Positions 34,126 through 42,517 of a stretch of DNA of 64,000 bases are shown one piece after another (the stretch's first letter is position 1; each line of letters opens with the position of its first letter). The stretch is from DASSUW01 sp963740605 (GTDB lineage Bacteria; Actinomycetota; Thermoleophilia; Solirubrobacterales; Solirubrobacteraceae), in assembly GCA_963740605.1 (NCBI GenBank), contig CAVUFC010000021.1, positions 434,001 through 498,000 of the forward strand, given 5' to 3'. The notes beneath the pieces were generated by a model. The model saw only the letters and a program-made list of their open reading frames with translations, was not told the origin of the DNA and ran no database searches. The position numbers and the translations under genes were made by a program.

Positions 34126-34401
34126 ATGCTCCGCATGATGCGCGCGATTCCGTTCTTCCGGCTCCTCGCGATCGCCCAGACGCTGCTGCTCGCACGGCGG
34201 CACCTGCGCGGCCTCGACGGCGGTGAGCGGCGGCGCCTGCGACAACTCGTCATGCACGGCCTCTCGATGAGCTCGGCCGAGCGGGAGGAGCTGCGTTGGC
34301 TGTTGTCCAGGCTCGAGCCGGCCGCGTTCGCGGCGGCCACCGCCCGCACGTGGTCGCCGGTCCCGCTGCCGCGCTGGATGCTCTCGCGCCTGACTCGCTG
34401 A
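34126..34401 (+). CDS. Hypothetical small basic protein
   Basis: The 91-residue protein is helical and arginine-rich: LLLARRHLRGLDGGERRRLRQLV, then MSSAEREELRWLLSRLEP and a W/P-containing tail. Its charge pattern suggests binding to membranes or nucleic acid. It is a plausible real gene because of a consistent frame and spacing, but I recognise no family. Confidence 0.55.
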   Translation: MLRMMRAIPFFRLLAIAQTLLLARRHLRGLDGGERRRLRQLVMHGLSMSSAEREELRWLLSRLEPAAFAAATARTWSPVPLPRWMLSRLTR

Positions 34402-34406
34402 AGCGC

Positions 34407-34437
34407 TTGACTTAGAGCGCGCTCGAACGCTTAGGCT
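34407..34437 (+). promoter_or_regulatory. MerR-type promoter with 19-base spacer
   Basis: A -35 TTGACT (34407-34412) and a -10 TAGGCT (34432-34437) are separated by 19 bases. The dyad TTAGAGC-GC-GCTCGAA lies centrally between them. This overlong spacer with a central dyad is the hallmark of promoters activated by MerR-family proteins. The predicted transcription start falls on or next to the ATG at 34444, implying a leaderless mRNA. No merR gene is adjacent. Confidence 0.7.
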
Positions 34438-34443
34438 GGGGTC

Positions 34444-35412
34444 ATGGCGACTCAGCAGCATCGGATCAACTCGGGCTTCGGCTACCGCAGCACCGCCGTC
34501 GAGGTGCTCGCAGGCCTCGACCTCACGGGTCGGCTGGCGATCGTCACCGGCGGCTACTCCGGCCTCGGACTCGAGACCACGCGCGCGCTGACCGGCGCCG
34601 GCGCCGACGTCGTCGTCCCGGCCCGCCGGCCCGACCACGCGCGCCAGGTGCTCGCGGGCCTCGATGCGGTCGCGGTCGACGAGCTCGACCTGAGCGACCT
34701 CGACAGCGTCCGCGCGTTCGCGCAGCGCACGCTCGACGCCGGTCGCAGCATCGACATCCTCATCAACAACGCGGCGATCATGGCGTGCCCGGAGACACGT
34801 GTCGGGGCGGGCTGGGAGGCGCAGTTCGCGACCAACCACCTCGGCCACTTCGCACTTGCGAACCGGCTATGGCCGCTGCTGGCCGACGGCGGCGCCCGCG
34901 TGGTCGCGCTCACCTCGACCGGCCACAAGATCTCCGGCATCCGCTTCGACGACCTGCAGTTCGAGCACGACTACGACAAATGGCAGGCGTACGGCCAGGC
35001 CAAGTCGGCCAACAGCCTGTTCGCCGTGCACCTCGACGCGCTCGGCCAGGACGCCGGCGTGCGCGCCTTCGCCGTCCACCCGGGCGGGATCTTCACGCCG
35101 CTCCAGCGCCACCTGACACGCGAGGAGATGCAGGCGTCGGGCTGGATGTCCGACGACGGCACCCCGGACGAGCGGTTCAAGACGCCAGAGCAGGGCGCTT
35201 CGACCTCCACGTGGGCGGCCACCAACCCGAAGCTCGACGGCATGGGCGGGGTCTACTGCGAGAACTGCGACATCGCCGAACCGACCGAGGTCGGGTCGCC
35301 GACCGCGCGGATCGAGGGCGTCGACGCGCACGCGATCGATCCCGACATTGCGGCCCGCCTGTGGAGGGTGTCCGCCCAGCTCACGGGAGTCGACGCGTTC
35401 GCGGCGGCCTAG
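34444..35412 (+). CDS. Short-chain dehydrogenase/reductase, retinol-dehydrogenase-like
   Basis: The 322-residue protein has the NAD(P)-binding TGGYSGLG, the NNAAIM strand, the active-site serine in ALTSTGHK and the YGQAKSAN catalytic tyrosine and lysine. The layout with a long C-terminal part (EQGASTSTWAAT, GGVYCENCDIAEP) is typical of WW-oxidoreductase/retinol-dehydrogenase-like bacterial SDRs. Its promoter looks MerR-controlled, suggesting induction by a small molecule or redox stress. Confidence 0.88.
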   Translation: MATQQHRINSGFGYRSTAVEVLAGLDLTGRLAIVTGGYSGLGLETTRALTGAGADVVVPARRPDHARQVLAGLDAVAVDELDLSDLDSVRAFAQRTLDAGRSIDILINNAAIMACPETRVGAGWEAQFATNHLGHFALANRLWPLLADGGARVVALTSTGHKISGIRFDDLQFEHDYDKWQAYGQAKSANSLFAVHLDALGQDAGVRAFAVHPGGIFTPLQRHLTREEMQASGWMSDDGTPDERFKTPEQGASTSTWAATNPKLDGMGGVYCENCDIAEPTEVGSPTARIEGVDAHAIDPDIAARLWRVSAQLTGVDAFAAA

Positions 35413-36437
35413 CGCTCGTCGATCCGCCCGAGCACCGGCTTGACGTCGACGATCGGGGTGCCGTCGAGCGCCTCGAGGTCGGCCACCTGCAGCCGCGTGC
35501 CGTCCACGGCGATCACGCGCACGCGGTGCAGCCCGATCGGATTCGGCCGGTCGGGCGAGCGAGTGGTGAACACGCCGTGCAGGCCGCGTGACACGTCGCC
35601 CCGCGGGTGGACCTGGAGCACGTCGCGCGCGGCCCGGTCGAACCAGGTGAGCAGCACCAGCTCGTCGCCGGCCGCGATCCCCTCGAGGCCCGCGGCGACC
35701 GAGTCGTCGAACGCGAGCCAGGCGTCGGGCGCGCCCTCGTCCCCCTGCTTGGGAGCCTGCGAGCGTTCGGCGAGCGGTGACTCGACGGTGCCGATCGGGC
35801 GCAGATCCATCAGAAGGTCAAGGCTACGGTCGACGCGCGCGATCACCGATTCGGCCGCCGCGCCCTTGGAGAGCCAGCGGCCGGTCTCGGCCCACGCGGC
35901 GGCACGCGCGGCGGCGAGCAGCGCCTGCCTGCGGTCGTGGTCGCTCCACCACGCCAGCGCTTCGCGGTGGGCGGCGGCGATCAGCTCCCGCGGCAACTCC
36001 GGCAGCACGGTCGCCGCGGGCGGCCCGGCCAGCGACAGCGCGTGCTCGCGGGCGATCGCGACATCGAGGATGAACCAGAAGCGCGGCTCCGCATCCGGGT
36101 CGTAGCCGGCGTGGTGGTCCATCCGCGGGCCGGTGTTGAGGTTGAGCGAGAACGCCGGGCCGCGCGGGTCGGCGAGGTCGTCGCGCGCGTAGAGCACGAA
36201 CTCGAGGCCGCGCACCGGGCACGGCAGCGCGTAGTGCGACAGCTCGGCGGCGAGTGCCTCGAGCTCCGGCCGGGCGAGCCGGTCGGAGGTCAGCGCCTGG
36301 ACGTCGATGTCGCTGTGCTCGGGATCGAAGCCGCCGAGCGCGCCCGACCCGACGACCCACGTGGCCACCAGCCGGTCGCCGAGCCGCGCCTGCACGCGGC
36401 TGGTCAGCTCATCCAGGTATGTTCGGAGCGCGCTCAT
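35409..36437 (-). CDS. Fusion: aminoglycoside-adenylyltransferase-like nucleotidyltransferase + TrmO (TsaA) domain
   Basis: The N-terminal 210 residues of this 342-residue protein are a nucleotidyltransferase of the ANT/AadA kind, with VVGSGALGGFDPEHSDIDV holding the GS and DxD metal motif and a helical C-domain. Residues 215-342 are a TrmO/UPF0066 domain with RPIGTVESPL, QVHPRGD and GLHGVFTTRSPDRPNPIG. TrmO methylates t6A37 in tRNA using S-adenosylmethionine. The fusion suggests a nucleotide- or tRNA-linked activity, not necessarily antibiotic resistance. The ATG at 36437 shares bases with the divergent gene's ATG. Confidence 0.82.
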   Translation of the reverse strand: MSALRTYLDELTSRVQARLGDRLVATWVVGSGALGGFDPEHSDIDVQALTSDRLARPELEALAAELSHYALPCPVRGLEFVLYARDDLADPRGPAFSLNLNTGPRMDHHAGYDPDAEPRFWFILDVAIAREHALSLAGPPAATVLPELPRELIAAAHREALAWWSDHDRRQALLAAARAAAWAETGRWLSKGAAAESVIARVDRSLDLLMDLRPIGTVESPLAERSQAPKQGDEGAPDAWLAFDDSVAAGLEGIAAGDELVLLTWFDRAARDVLQVHPRGDVSRGLHGVFTTRSPDRPNPIGLHRVRVIAVDGTRLQVADLEALDGTPIVDVKPVLGRIDER

Positions 36438-36705
36438 GCCGATCAAGCTGCATCGCTGCCGGGTGATGATCTCCAAATGGAGCGGTCATCCGTGTTGGAA
36501 TGTCCAGAAGGCGCTCGACGAGGCCGGGATCGAGTACGAGCTCGTCCTCGAGCCGGCGCTGCGCCGCAACCGTACGGACTATGAGCAGCGCGCGGGCACA
36601 CGGGTGTTGCCGGCGATCGAGTTCGATGACGGCACGATTCTGCGCGAGGACTCGAAGGAGCTGATCGAGCGGATCAAGACCGGCCGGCTCACGCCTCCGG
36701 CTTGA
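36436..36705 (+). CDS. Glutaredoxin/GST N-terminal-like thioredoxin-fold protein
   Basis: The 89-residue protein begins with a KLHRC strand, then GHPCWNVQKALDEAGIEYELV, where the single cysteine sits at the helix start as in GST_N/glutaredoxins. The cis-proline element is RVLPAIEFDDG, and the fold closes with LREDSKELIERI. It is a stand-alone GST N-domain. It overlaps the start of the divergent nucleotidyltransferase gene by two bases; GGAG lies upstream of its ATG. The redox substrate is unknown. Confidence 0.8.
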   Translation: MPIKLHRCRVMISKWSGHPCWNVQKALDEAGIEYELVLEPALRRNRTDYEQRAGTRVLPAIEFDDGTILREDSKELIERIKTGRLTPPA

Positions 36706-36931
36706 CCTTCCGGCGGCCGAACGCGAAGTAGGCGAGCGGCCCGAAGAAGTTCACGAGCTGCATCGCGCCCCAGAGCGGCTTGGGACCGCGGATCTCCTCG
36801 GCGGGTCGCCGGCGCAGGTCGGCGAGGGCGGCGACCTTCATGCCCAGCTCCACGATCCCCGCGCCAACGATCACCCGCTGCTGGCCTGGCGAGAGATCGC
36901 TCCAGCGCTTCTTCTTCCTCTTACGTGCCAT
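36689..36931 (-). CDS. Small membrane protein (PLDc_N-like pattern)
   Basis: The 80-residue protein has a basic start (MARKRKKKRW) and a weak first span around VIVGAGIVELGMKVAAL. The linker DLRRRPAEEIRGPKPLWGAMQLVNFFGPLAYFAFGRR resembles the PLDc_N/phospholipase-leader membrane module. It overlaps the M20 peptidase gene by 11 bases. Function unknown. Confidence 0.65.
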   Translation of the reverse strand: MARKRKKKRWSDLSPGQQRVIVGAGIVELGMKVAALADLRRRPAEEIRGPKPLWGAMQLVNFFGPLAYFAFGRRKVKPEA

Positions 36932-38024
36932 GACACCACCTCCGGGCGACCTCGAAGTAGCCGTCGGCCGCCGCGTCGATCTTCGCAGCTTCGGCGTATT
37001 CGTCGGTCTGGTGTGCCTGGGCGGCCTCGCCGGGGCCCCAGATGACCGTCGGCGGATCGCCGTAGGCGGGGGTGAGCGCGGCGGCGTCGGTGAAGTAGGA
37101 GACGCCGCGCGGCTCGCCCCCGGCGACCTCGAACACGGTCTGCATCCACGGGTCCGACGGGTCGGTGATGACCGGCGCGAGGTCGATCCACGCGTCGAAA
37201 GCGACGTCCGGACCGACCGCCTCGGCCAGCTGCGCGAGCACGCTCTCGCCCGTGAGGCCCGGCACGGTGCGAACGTCGATCTGCGCCTCCGCGCGGTCGG
37301 GCACGAGGTTGACGCCGGTGCCGCCGGAGATCGTGCCGACGTTCAGCGTCGCCTCGCCGAGCACGGGATGGGGATCGAACGCGAGCTCGAGGTCGGCGAG
37401 CGCCGCAACGCCCCGCGCGAGCGGGTAGATCGCATTGCGGCCGAGGTGCGGCGCCGAGCCGTGGGCGGAGACGCCCTGGGTCGTCGCGCGCGCGAACAGG
37501 ACGCCCTTGTGGCCGACGTGGGGGATCCCGCCGGTCGGCTCGGCGACGAGCACGGCGCCGACATGCCCGAGCAGGCCGCGCTCGGCGGCCAGGAACCGCG
37601 CACCCTCACAGCCGGTCTCCTCGGCGGCGGTGAACACGAGCTCGAGCCCGGCCTCGCCGCGGTCGAGCGCCGCCACGCGCTCGGCGGCGAGCACGATCGC
37701 GGCCACGCCGCTCTTCATGTCGCTCGACCCGCGGCCGTGTAGCCGACCGTCGTCGACCGATCCGAACGGCTCAACGCTCCAGGGCGCTCCCCCGAGCGGC
37801 ACGGTGTCCATGTGGCCGGTCATGCACAGCGCCGCGCGCTGCGGGTCGGTGCCGGGAAGGCGCGCGATCAGGTTCGGCCGTCCCGGCGCGTGCTCGTGCA
37901 CGGCCAGCTCGAAGCCGGCGGCGGACAACCGCTCACCGAGGAGCTCGGCGAGCACGCCCTCGTTGCCGGGAGGGTTGACGGTGTCGAGCCGGATCAGCTC
38001 GAGCGCGAGGTCGACGGCGGACAT
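36921..38024 (-). CDS. M20 family metallopeptidase (ArgE/DapE/carboxypeptidase-like)
   Basis: The 367-residue zinc enzyme has the metal-ligand histidine in TGHMDTVPLGG, the bridging aspartate in GRGSSDMKSGVAAI and the general-base glutamate pair in TAAEETGCEGARFL. The dimerisation lid has the conserved GVSAHGSAP histidine, and the final ligand histidine is in AHQTDEYAEAAK. M20 enzymes hydrolyse N-acyl amino acids or small peptides. The exact substrate is open, with succinyl-diaminopimelate desuccinylase-type as one option. Confidence 0.88.
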   Translation of the reverse strand: MSAVDLALELIRLDTVNPPGNEGVLAELLGERLSAAGFELAVHEHAPGRPNLIARLPGTDPQRAALCMTGHMDTVPLGGAPWSVEPFGSVDDGRLHGRGSSDMKSGVAAIVLAAERVAALDRGEAGLELVFTAAEETGCEGARFLAAERGLLGHVGAVLVAEPTGGIPHVGHKGVLFARATTQGVSAHGSAPHLGRNAIYPLARGVAALADLELAFDPHPVLGEATLNVGTISGGTGVNLVPDRAEAQIDVRTVPGLTGESVLAQLAEAVGPDVAFDAWIDLAPVITDPSDPWMQTVFEVAGGEPRGVSYFTDAAALTPAYGDPPTVIWGPGEAAQAHQTDEYAEAAKIDAAADGYFEVARRWCHGT

Positions 38025-38047
38025 GCGAGGCGACGTAGTCTGCCGGA

Positions 38048-38494
38048 ATGCCGCGCGTCACCGCCTCCACCGTGGTGCCCGGCCGGGTCGTCGAGGCCGA
38101 GGAGCTGTGGTACGACCCGCACCGCTGGGCGGCGTGGATCGACGGCTTCGGGCATGTCAACAAGCTCGAGGGGGAGTGGCCGCAGGTCGGCGCGCGGCTG
38201 CTGTGGGACTCCCGCCCGCAGGGCCGCGGCCGGGTGTCCGAGCGCGTCGCCGCGTACGAGCCCCGGAGCGGCCAGACGCTCGACGTCGAGGACTCGCGGC
38301 TGTTCGGCACCCAGACCGTCTCGTTCGAGCCCGAAGGCGATCAGGTACGACTGAATCTAACCCTTGAGTACAGGCTTAAGTCGGCCAATCCGATCGTCGA
38401 TCTGCTGTTCATCCGGCGCGCGTTGCGCGATTCGCTGCAGCGCACCGTCGACCGCTTCGGGCACGAGCGGCGCGCCGAGGTCACCAGATCGTGA
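38048..38494 (+). CDS. SRPBCC (polyketide cyclase/dehydrase) family protein
   Basis: The 148-residue protein shows the usual SRPBCC features: a first strand and helix ASTVVPGRVVEAEELWYDPHRWAAWIDGFGHV, central strands with RVAAYEPRSGQTLDVE, and a long closing helix LLFIRRALRDSLQRTVDRFG. It is a likely small-ligand binding protein. It is divergent from the M20 gene and convergent with the beta-helix remnant. Confidence 0.78.
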   Translation: MPRVTASTVVPGRVVEAEELWYDPHRWAAWIDGFGHVNKLEGEWPQVGARLLWDSRPQGRGRVSERVAAYEPRSGQTLDVEDSRLFGTQTVSFEPEGDQVRLNLTLEYRLKSANPIVDLLFIRRALRDSLQRTVDRFGHERRAEVTRS

Positions 38495-38512
38495 GCGGGC
38501 GGCGGGCGGCCC

Positions 38513-39685
38513 TCACGGTGCCCGGCGTCGATTGACGACGACTGCCAAGGACGTGCGGGCCGGCCGCTGCGCTCCTGCCTTGGGCTTGGTGGAGCGGACG
38601 CGGCCCGGCCGGCCGTGACCGCGGCGGACGACCTTGCCGAGCTTGCAGTGCGCCTTCCGGAGCTGCTTGCGCGCCTGCTTGATCGTCTTGCCCTTGAGCT
38701 TGGGCACGACGCACACACGCACGCCCGTGCCGCTGAGCAGGAAGCTCTGCGCTCCGATCCGCAGGGCGCCGGCGCGAGCTCCGGAGCCCTTGGGCGTGAA
38801 TGCGACGGTGACCGCGCAGCTCGCGCCGCCCAGCAGCGTGGCTGAGCACGTCATCGAGCCGAGACGGAAGTGCGGCGCGCCGGTGACGTCGACAGCCGGG
38901 AAGGCGCGCCTGGGCAGACCCGTGTTGCGCGCCGTCACGGACAGGCGGCGCACGCCGCCGACACGGGTGGATGTGAACGCGAGCGCCGACGGGCTGAACG
39001 CGCCCGCACCGGCGGCGTTGTCCGCGACGAGCGTGGAGGTCAGCATGAGCATCCCGGCGGTCCCCAGGCCGCCGCCGCTGCCGCCGTTGCCGCCGGCGCC
39101 GCCGATCGATCCATCCCCGCCGCGACCGCCCACGCCGGCATGGTTGCGGACGATCCGCGAGTGGTCGATGGTCAACGCGCCCGTGTTGAAGATCCCGCCG
39201 CCGGGGCCGCCTTCGCCGGCATCGAGGCCGTTCACGCCGCCTGATCAAAGCCCCGTCCACCGGCGCCGGGTTCGCCCGGCGGCGCCGTGCCCGTCACGGT
39301 CACGCCGCTGAGCGTCACCGTCCCGCCGACCACGTCGAGCACCCGGTCGCCGGGCGCGGAGATGGACGTCGTCCCAGCGCCCGCGCCGGCGATCACCAGC
39401 GGGCCGCCGCCAGCCAGCACATCGAGGTCGCCCGTCGAATTGCCGTCCTCGCCGGCGGCGCCGTTCGACACGGCATATGGCCCCGCGGGGAGCTGCACGG
39501 TGTCGGTCGCCATCGCCTCGCCGGCGGGGCAGGTGTCGACGGCGACGTTCCCATTGGCCGCGTCGATCGCGTCGCGCAGCGAACAGGTAGTGGGATTCGG
39601 CGAGTCGCCGAAGGTCGTGACACTGATCACCCCCGCGCGCGGGCGCCGCGAGCAACAGCACAAGGACGAGCACCGCGAATCCCAC
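38513..39685 (-). pseudogene. Frameshifted secreted beta-helix/PASTA protein
   Basis: A signal peptide (MGFAVLVLVLLLAAPARG) starts at 39685. In another frame the protein continues as VISVTTFGDSPNPTTCSLRDAIDAAN, the start typical of secreted CSLRDAI repeat proteins, and stops at 39232. In a third frame come GGGIFNTGALTIDHSRI beta-helix turns, an abnormal-spindle/HYDIN-like domain (SMTCSATLLGGASCAVTVAFTPKG) and a C-terminal PASTA-like repeat (VPKLKGKTIKQARKQLRKAHC). Two frameshifts, one in a G-run near 39630, break what was one gene. It may be recent decay or sequence error. Confidence 0.75.
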
Positions 39686-39755
39686 TCGTATGGCGAGCCG
39701 ACGCTACAGAGACTGGTGCGTCGAGGGCAACCGCCGAGCGGCTAGGGTGAGCCGC

Positions 39756-40628
39756 ATGTTCGTGTTCAAAGCAGGAGTCGTTGGCGCGGGGGTGATGGGC
39801 GGCGAGATCGCCCAGGTCATCGCCGCGGCGGGGATCCCAGTGGTGCTCAAGGACGTCGACGCAAAGTTCGTCGACGCGGGACTGGAAAAGGCGCGCGAGG
39901 TCACTCAGGGCCAGGTTGCGAAGCTGGTGAAGAAGGGCAAGCTCTCGGAGGCGGATGCGGCCGCCCAGGCGGACCGCACACTGGAGCTGATCACCGGCAC
40001 CACCGACTACGGCGAGTTCGGCGACGTCGACTTCGTCATCGAGGCCGTGCCGGAGAAGATGGAGATCAAGCACGTCGTCTTCGCGGAGCTGGACGCCGCG
40101 ACGCCCGGCCACGCGATCCTCGCCTCCAACACCTCGGGCCTGTCGATCACCGAGATCGGCGACGCCACCAACCGGCCCGACAAGGTGGTCGGCTTCCACT
40201 TCTTCTGGCCGGCGTCCTACATGCGGCTGATCGAGGTGATCGAGGGCGAGGACACCTCGCCGGAGACCGCCCAGGCCGCCGCCAACTTCGCCCAGGCGAT
40301 CAAGAAGATGGCCGTCCGCTGCCACGAGTGCCCCGGCTTCGTGGTCAACCGCATCCTCGTCTCCACCGCGAGCGAGATCTGGCGTTACCAGGACGAGACA
40401 GGGATCGACGTCGAGGAGCTCGACACGTTCATCACCGAGCACGCGCAGATGCCGATGGGCCCGTTCCGGGTCGCCGACATGTCCGGCCTGGACACAGTCG
40501 TGAAGGTCGCGCGCGACATGCGCGAGGCGTACGGCGACCGCTTCTACGTGCACCGCGGCATGGAGTCCAAGCTCGAGGCCGGCGACCTCGGCGCCAAGAC
40601 CGGAAAGGGCTTCTATGAGCACTCCTGA
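39756..40628 (+). CDS. 3-hydroxyacyl-CoA dehydrogenase (NAD-binding plus C-terminal domain)
   Basis: The 290-residue protein opens with the Rossmann motif VVGAGVMGGEIAQVIAAAG. It carries the catalytic histidine in VVGFHFFWPA, the glutamate in RLIEVIEG and PGFVVNRIL, and the first C-terminal 3HCDH domain ending TGKGFYE. It oxidises L-3-hydroxyacyl-CoA. It overlaps the next gene by 14 bases. Together they cover all parts of FadB, but in a different order and as two polypeptides. Confidence 0.9.
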   Translation: MFVFKAGVVGAGVMGGEIAQVIAAAGIPVVLKDVDAKFVDAGLEKAREVTQGQVAKLVKKGKLSEADAAAQADRTLELITGTTDYGEFGDVDFVIEAVPEKMEIKHVVFAELDAATPGHAILASNTSGLSITEIGDATNRPDKVVGFHFFWPASYMRLIEVIEGEDTSPETAQAAANFAQAIKKMAVRCHECPGFVVNRILVSTASEIWRYQDETGIDVEELDTFITEHAQMPMGPFRVADMSGLDTVVKVARDMREAYGDRFYVHRGMESKLEAGDLGAKTGKGFYEHS

Positions 40629-41721
40629 GACGAGCGCGCAGATCGACGAGCGGATCGCCGATCGCTTCCAGCTCAAGGCGCTGGTCGAGGCCTGCCTCGT
40701 GCTCGAGGAGGGCATCGCCGGTGTTCGTGACATCGACCTCGGCCTGATGATGGGCACGGGAATGATCCCCGGGCCGTTCGCGCGCGCGGACTTCCGCGGG
40801 CTCGACGACGTGCTGGCCGCGCTCGAGAAGGCCGAGGACGAGTGGGGCGAGGGCTTCGAGCCGCCGCTCGTGCTCCGGCGCCTCGTCGCCCAGGGCCGGC
40901 TCGGCGCCAAGAGCGGCCAGGGCTTCTACCCGTACCCGCAGCCCGACGAGGGCTACGAGGCTGCGCCGGTCAAGCTCGACACGCGCGGCGAGATCGCGAT
41001 CCTGTGGCTCGACAACCCGCCCGCCAACTCGCTCGCCCCGCACGTGATCGAGGCGCTCGAGAAGGCGTGGCGGTCGATCCAGGGCGGCGGCGTGAAGGCG
41101 ATGATCATCGCCTCGCCGAACCCGGCGCTGTTCTGCGCGGGCGCTGACATCAAGGCGTTCACCTCGCTCGACGAGGCGGGCGGCCGCGACCTGCTCAACC
41201 GCGCGCACGAGCTGTTCCGCGACTGGGAGCGGTCGCGGATCATGGCTATCGCCGCGGTCAACGGCCTCGCGTTCGGCGGCGGTTGCGAGATCGCGATGGC
41301 GTGCGACGTGCGTCTGGCCGCCTACTCGGCCTCCTTCGGCCAGCCCGAGATCAACCTCGGGATCATCCCGGGCTTCGGTGGCACCCAACGACTGCCGCGG
41401 CTCGTCGGCCCGGCGAAGGCGCTGGAGATGAACACGACCGGCGAGCCGGTCTCCGCCGAGGAAGGGTTCGAGTACGGCCTCGTGAACCGGCTGGTGCCGG
41501 ACCACGAGCTGTTCGACACCGCGATGTCATGGGCGCGCAAGTACACGCAGCAGGCGCCGCTTGCGCTCGAGGCCATCAAGCGCGCGTCGCACCAGGGCGA
41601 CCTCGACGACGGCATCGCCGCCGAGAAGGAGGCGTTCGCGTCGGTCTTCGCCTCAGAGGACGCGCGCGAGGGCATCGGCGCGTTCCTGCAGAAGCGCAAC
41701 CCGGAGTTCAAGGGCAAGTGA
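40615..41721 (+). CDS. Bifunctional-type protein: second 3HCDH C-domain + enoyl-CoA hydratase
   Basis: Residues 1-105 of this 368-residue protein are a 3HCDH C-terminal-type domain, with LGLMMGTGMIPGPF and GAKSGQGFYPYP. Residues 115-368 are a crotonase. The oxyanion loop is FCAGADIKAF. The catalytic glutamates are in FGGGCEIAMACD and GQPEINLGIIPGFGGTQRLPR. In canonical FadB the hydratase is N-terminal, so this is a permuted arrangement. It probably forms a complex with the preceding dehydrogenase in fatty-acid beta-oxidation. Confidence 0.88.
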   Translation: MSTPETSAQIDERIADRFQLKALVEACLVLEEGIAGVRDIDLGLMMGTGMIPGPFARADFRGLDDVLAALEKAEDEWGEGFEPPLVLRRLVAQGRLGAKSGQGFYPYPQPDEGYEAAPVKLDTRGEIAILWLDNPPANSLAPHVIEALEKAWRSIQGGGVKAMIIASPNPALFCAGADIKAFTSLDEAGGRDLLNRAHELFRDWERSRIMAIAAVNGLAFGGGCEIAMACDVRLAAYSASFGQPEINLGIIPGFGGTQRLPRLVGPAKALEMNTTGEPVSAEEGFEYGLVNRLVPDHELFDTAMSWARKYTQQAPLALEAIKRASHQGDLDDGIAAEKEAFASVFASEDAREGIGAFLQKRNPEFKGK

Positions 41722-42512
41722 GCGGGCCGCGCAAGGCGCGGGGGCCAAGCAAGCTTGGCCTTGCGAGTTCGCTTCGCGAACATCGCGGCGGTCACGATCG
41801 CCTCGCCGAGCTGATCCGCTCGGCGAGGTCGGTCGTCGCGTTGACCGGGGCCGGCGTGTCGGTCCCGTCCGGGATCCCCGACTTCCGGTCGCCCGGGACC
41901 GGGCTGTGGGCGAACGTCGACCCGATGGAGGTCGCGCACATCTCAGTCTGGCGACGTGACCCGGCGCGCTTCTGGGGCTTCTACGGCGAGCGCTTCGCGC
42001 TGCTCGAGGGCAAGGAGCCGAACGGCGCCCACCGCGCGCTGGCCGAGCTCGACATCCCCGTGATCACGCAGAACATCGACGGCCTGCACGCGGCGGCGGG
42101 CTCGCGCGACGTGGTCGAGATCCACGGCTCCGTGGCCTCGGCCTCATGCCAGGTGGACAGGTCGCGCTACCTGCTCGCCGAGGTGCGGCGGCGGCTGGAG
42201 GCCGTGGAGGACGGCGTGCCGCGCTGCGACTGCGGCGAGCCGCTGAAGCCCGACGTGATCCTGTTCGGCGAGATGCTCGACGAGGCCGCAATGACCCGGG
42301 CGAGCGACCTCGCCACCGGCGCCGACCTGATGCTCTGCGTCGGCTCCTCGTTGGAGGTCTATCCGGCGGCCGGCCTGCCCGAGCTGACCATCGAGGCGGG
42401 CGGGCAGATCGCGATCCTCACGATGAGCGCGACGCCGTTCGACCGCCTCGCAGCCGTCCGTCTCGACGGTGACGTACAGGACGAGATGACGGCCGTCCTC
42501 GCGGCGCTCTGA
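41718..42512 (+). CDS. Sir2-family NAD-dependent protein deacylase
   Basis: The 264-residue protein has GAGVSVPSGIPDFRS for NAD binding, TQNIDGLH, the catalytic histidine in EIHGSV, and a small zinc module with ASCQVD and PRCDCG. Only three of the four expected zinc cysteines are visible, because the second of the first pair is replaced. The FGEMLDEA and CVGSSLEVYPAAGL motifs are normal. The GTG start overlaps the hydratase stop, linking it to beta-oxidation. Bacterial sirtuins often deacylate acyl-CoA-metabolising enzymes, which fits. Confidence 0.88.
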   Translation: MSGPRKARGPSKLGLASSLREHRGGHDRLAELIRSARSVVALTGAGVSVPSGIPDFRSPGTGLWANVDPMEVAHISVWRRDPARFWGFYGERFALLEGKEPNGAHRALAELDIPVITQNIDGLHAAAGSRDVVEIHGSVASASCQVDRSRYLLAEVRRRLEAVEDGVPRCDCGEPLKPDVILFGEMLDEAAMTRASDLATGADLMLCVGSSLEVYPAAGLPELTIEAGGQIAILTMSATPFDRLAAVRLDGDVQDEMTAVLAAL

Positions 42513-42517
42513 CGCCG

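Noticed and set aside
35409..36437. Calling the nucleotidyltransferase an aminoglycoside resistance gene
   Set aside because: The fusion to TrmO and the divergent substrate region make resistance unsupported from sequence alone.
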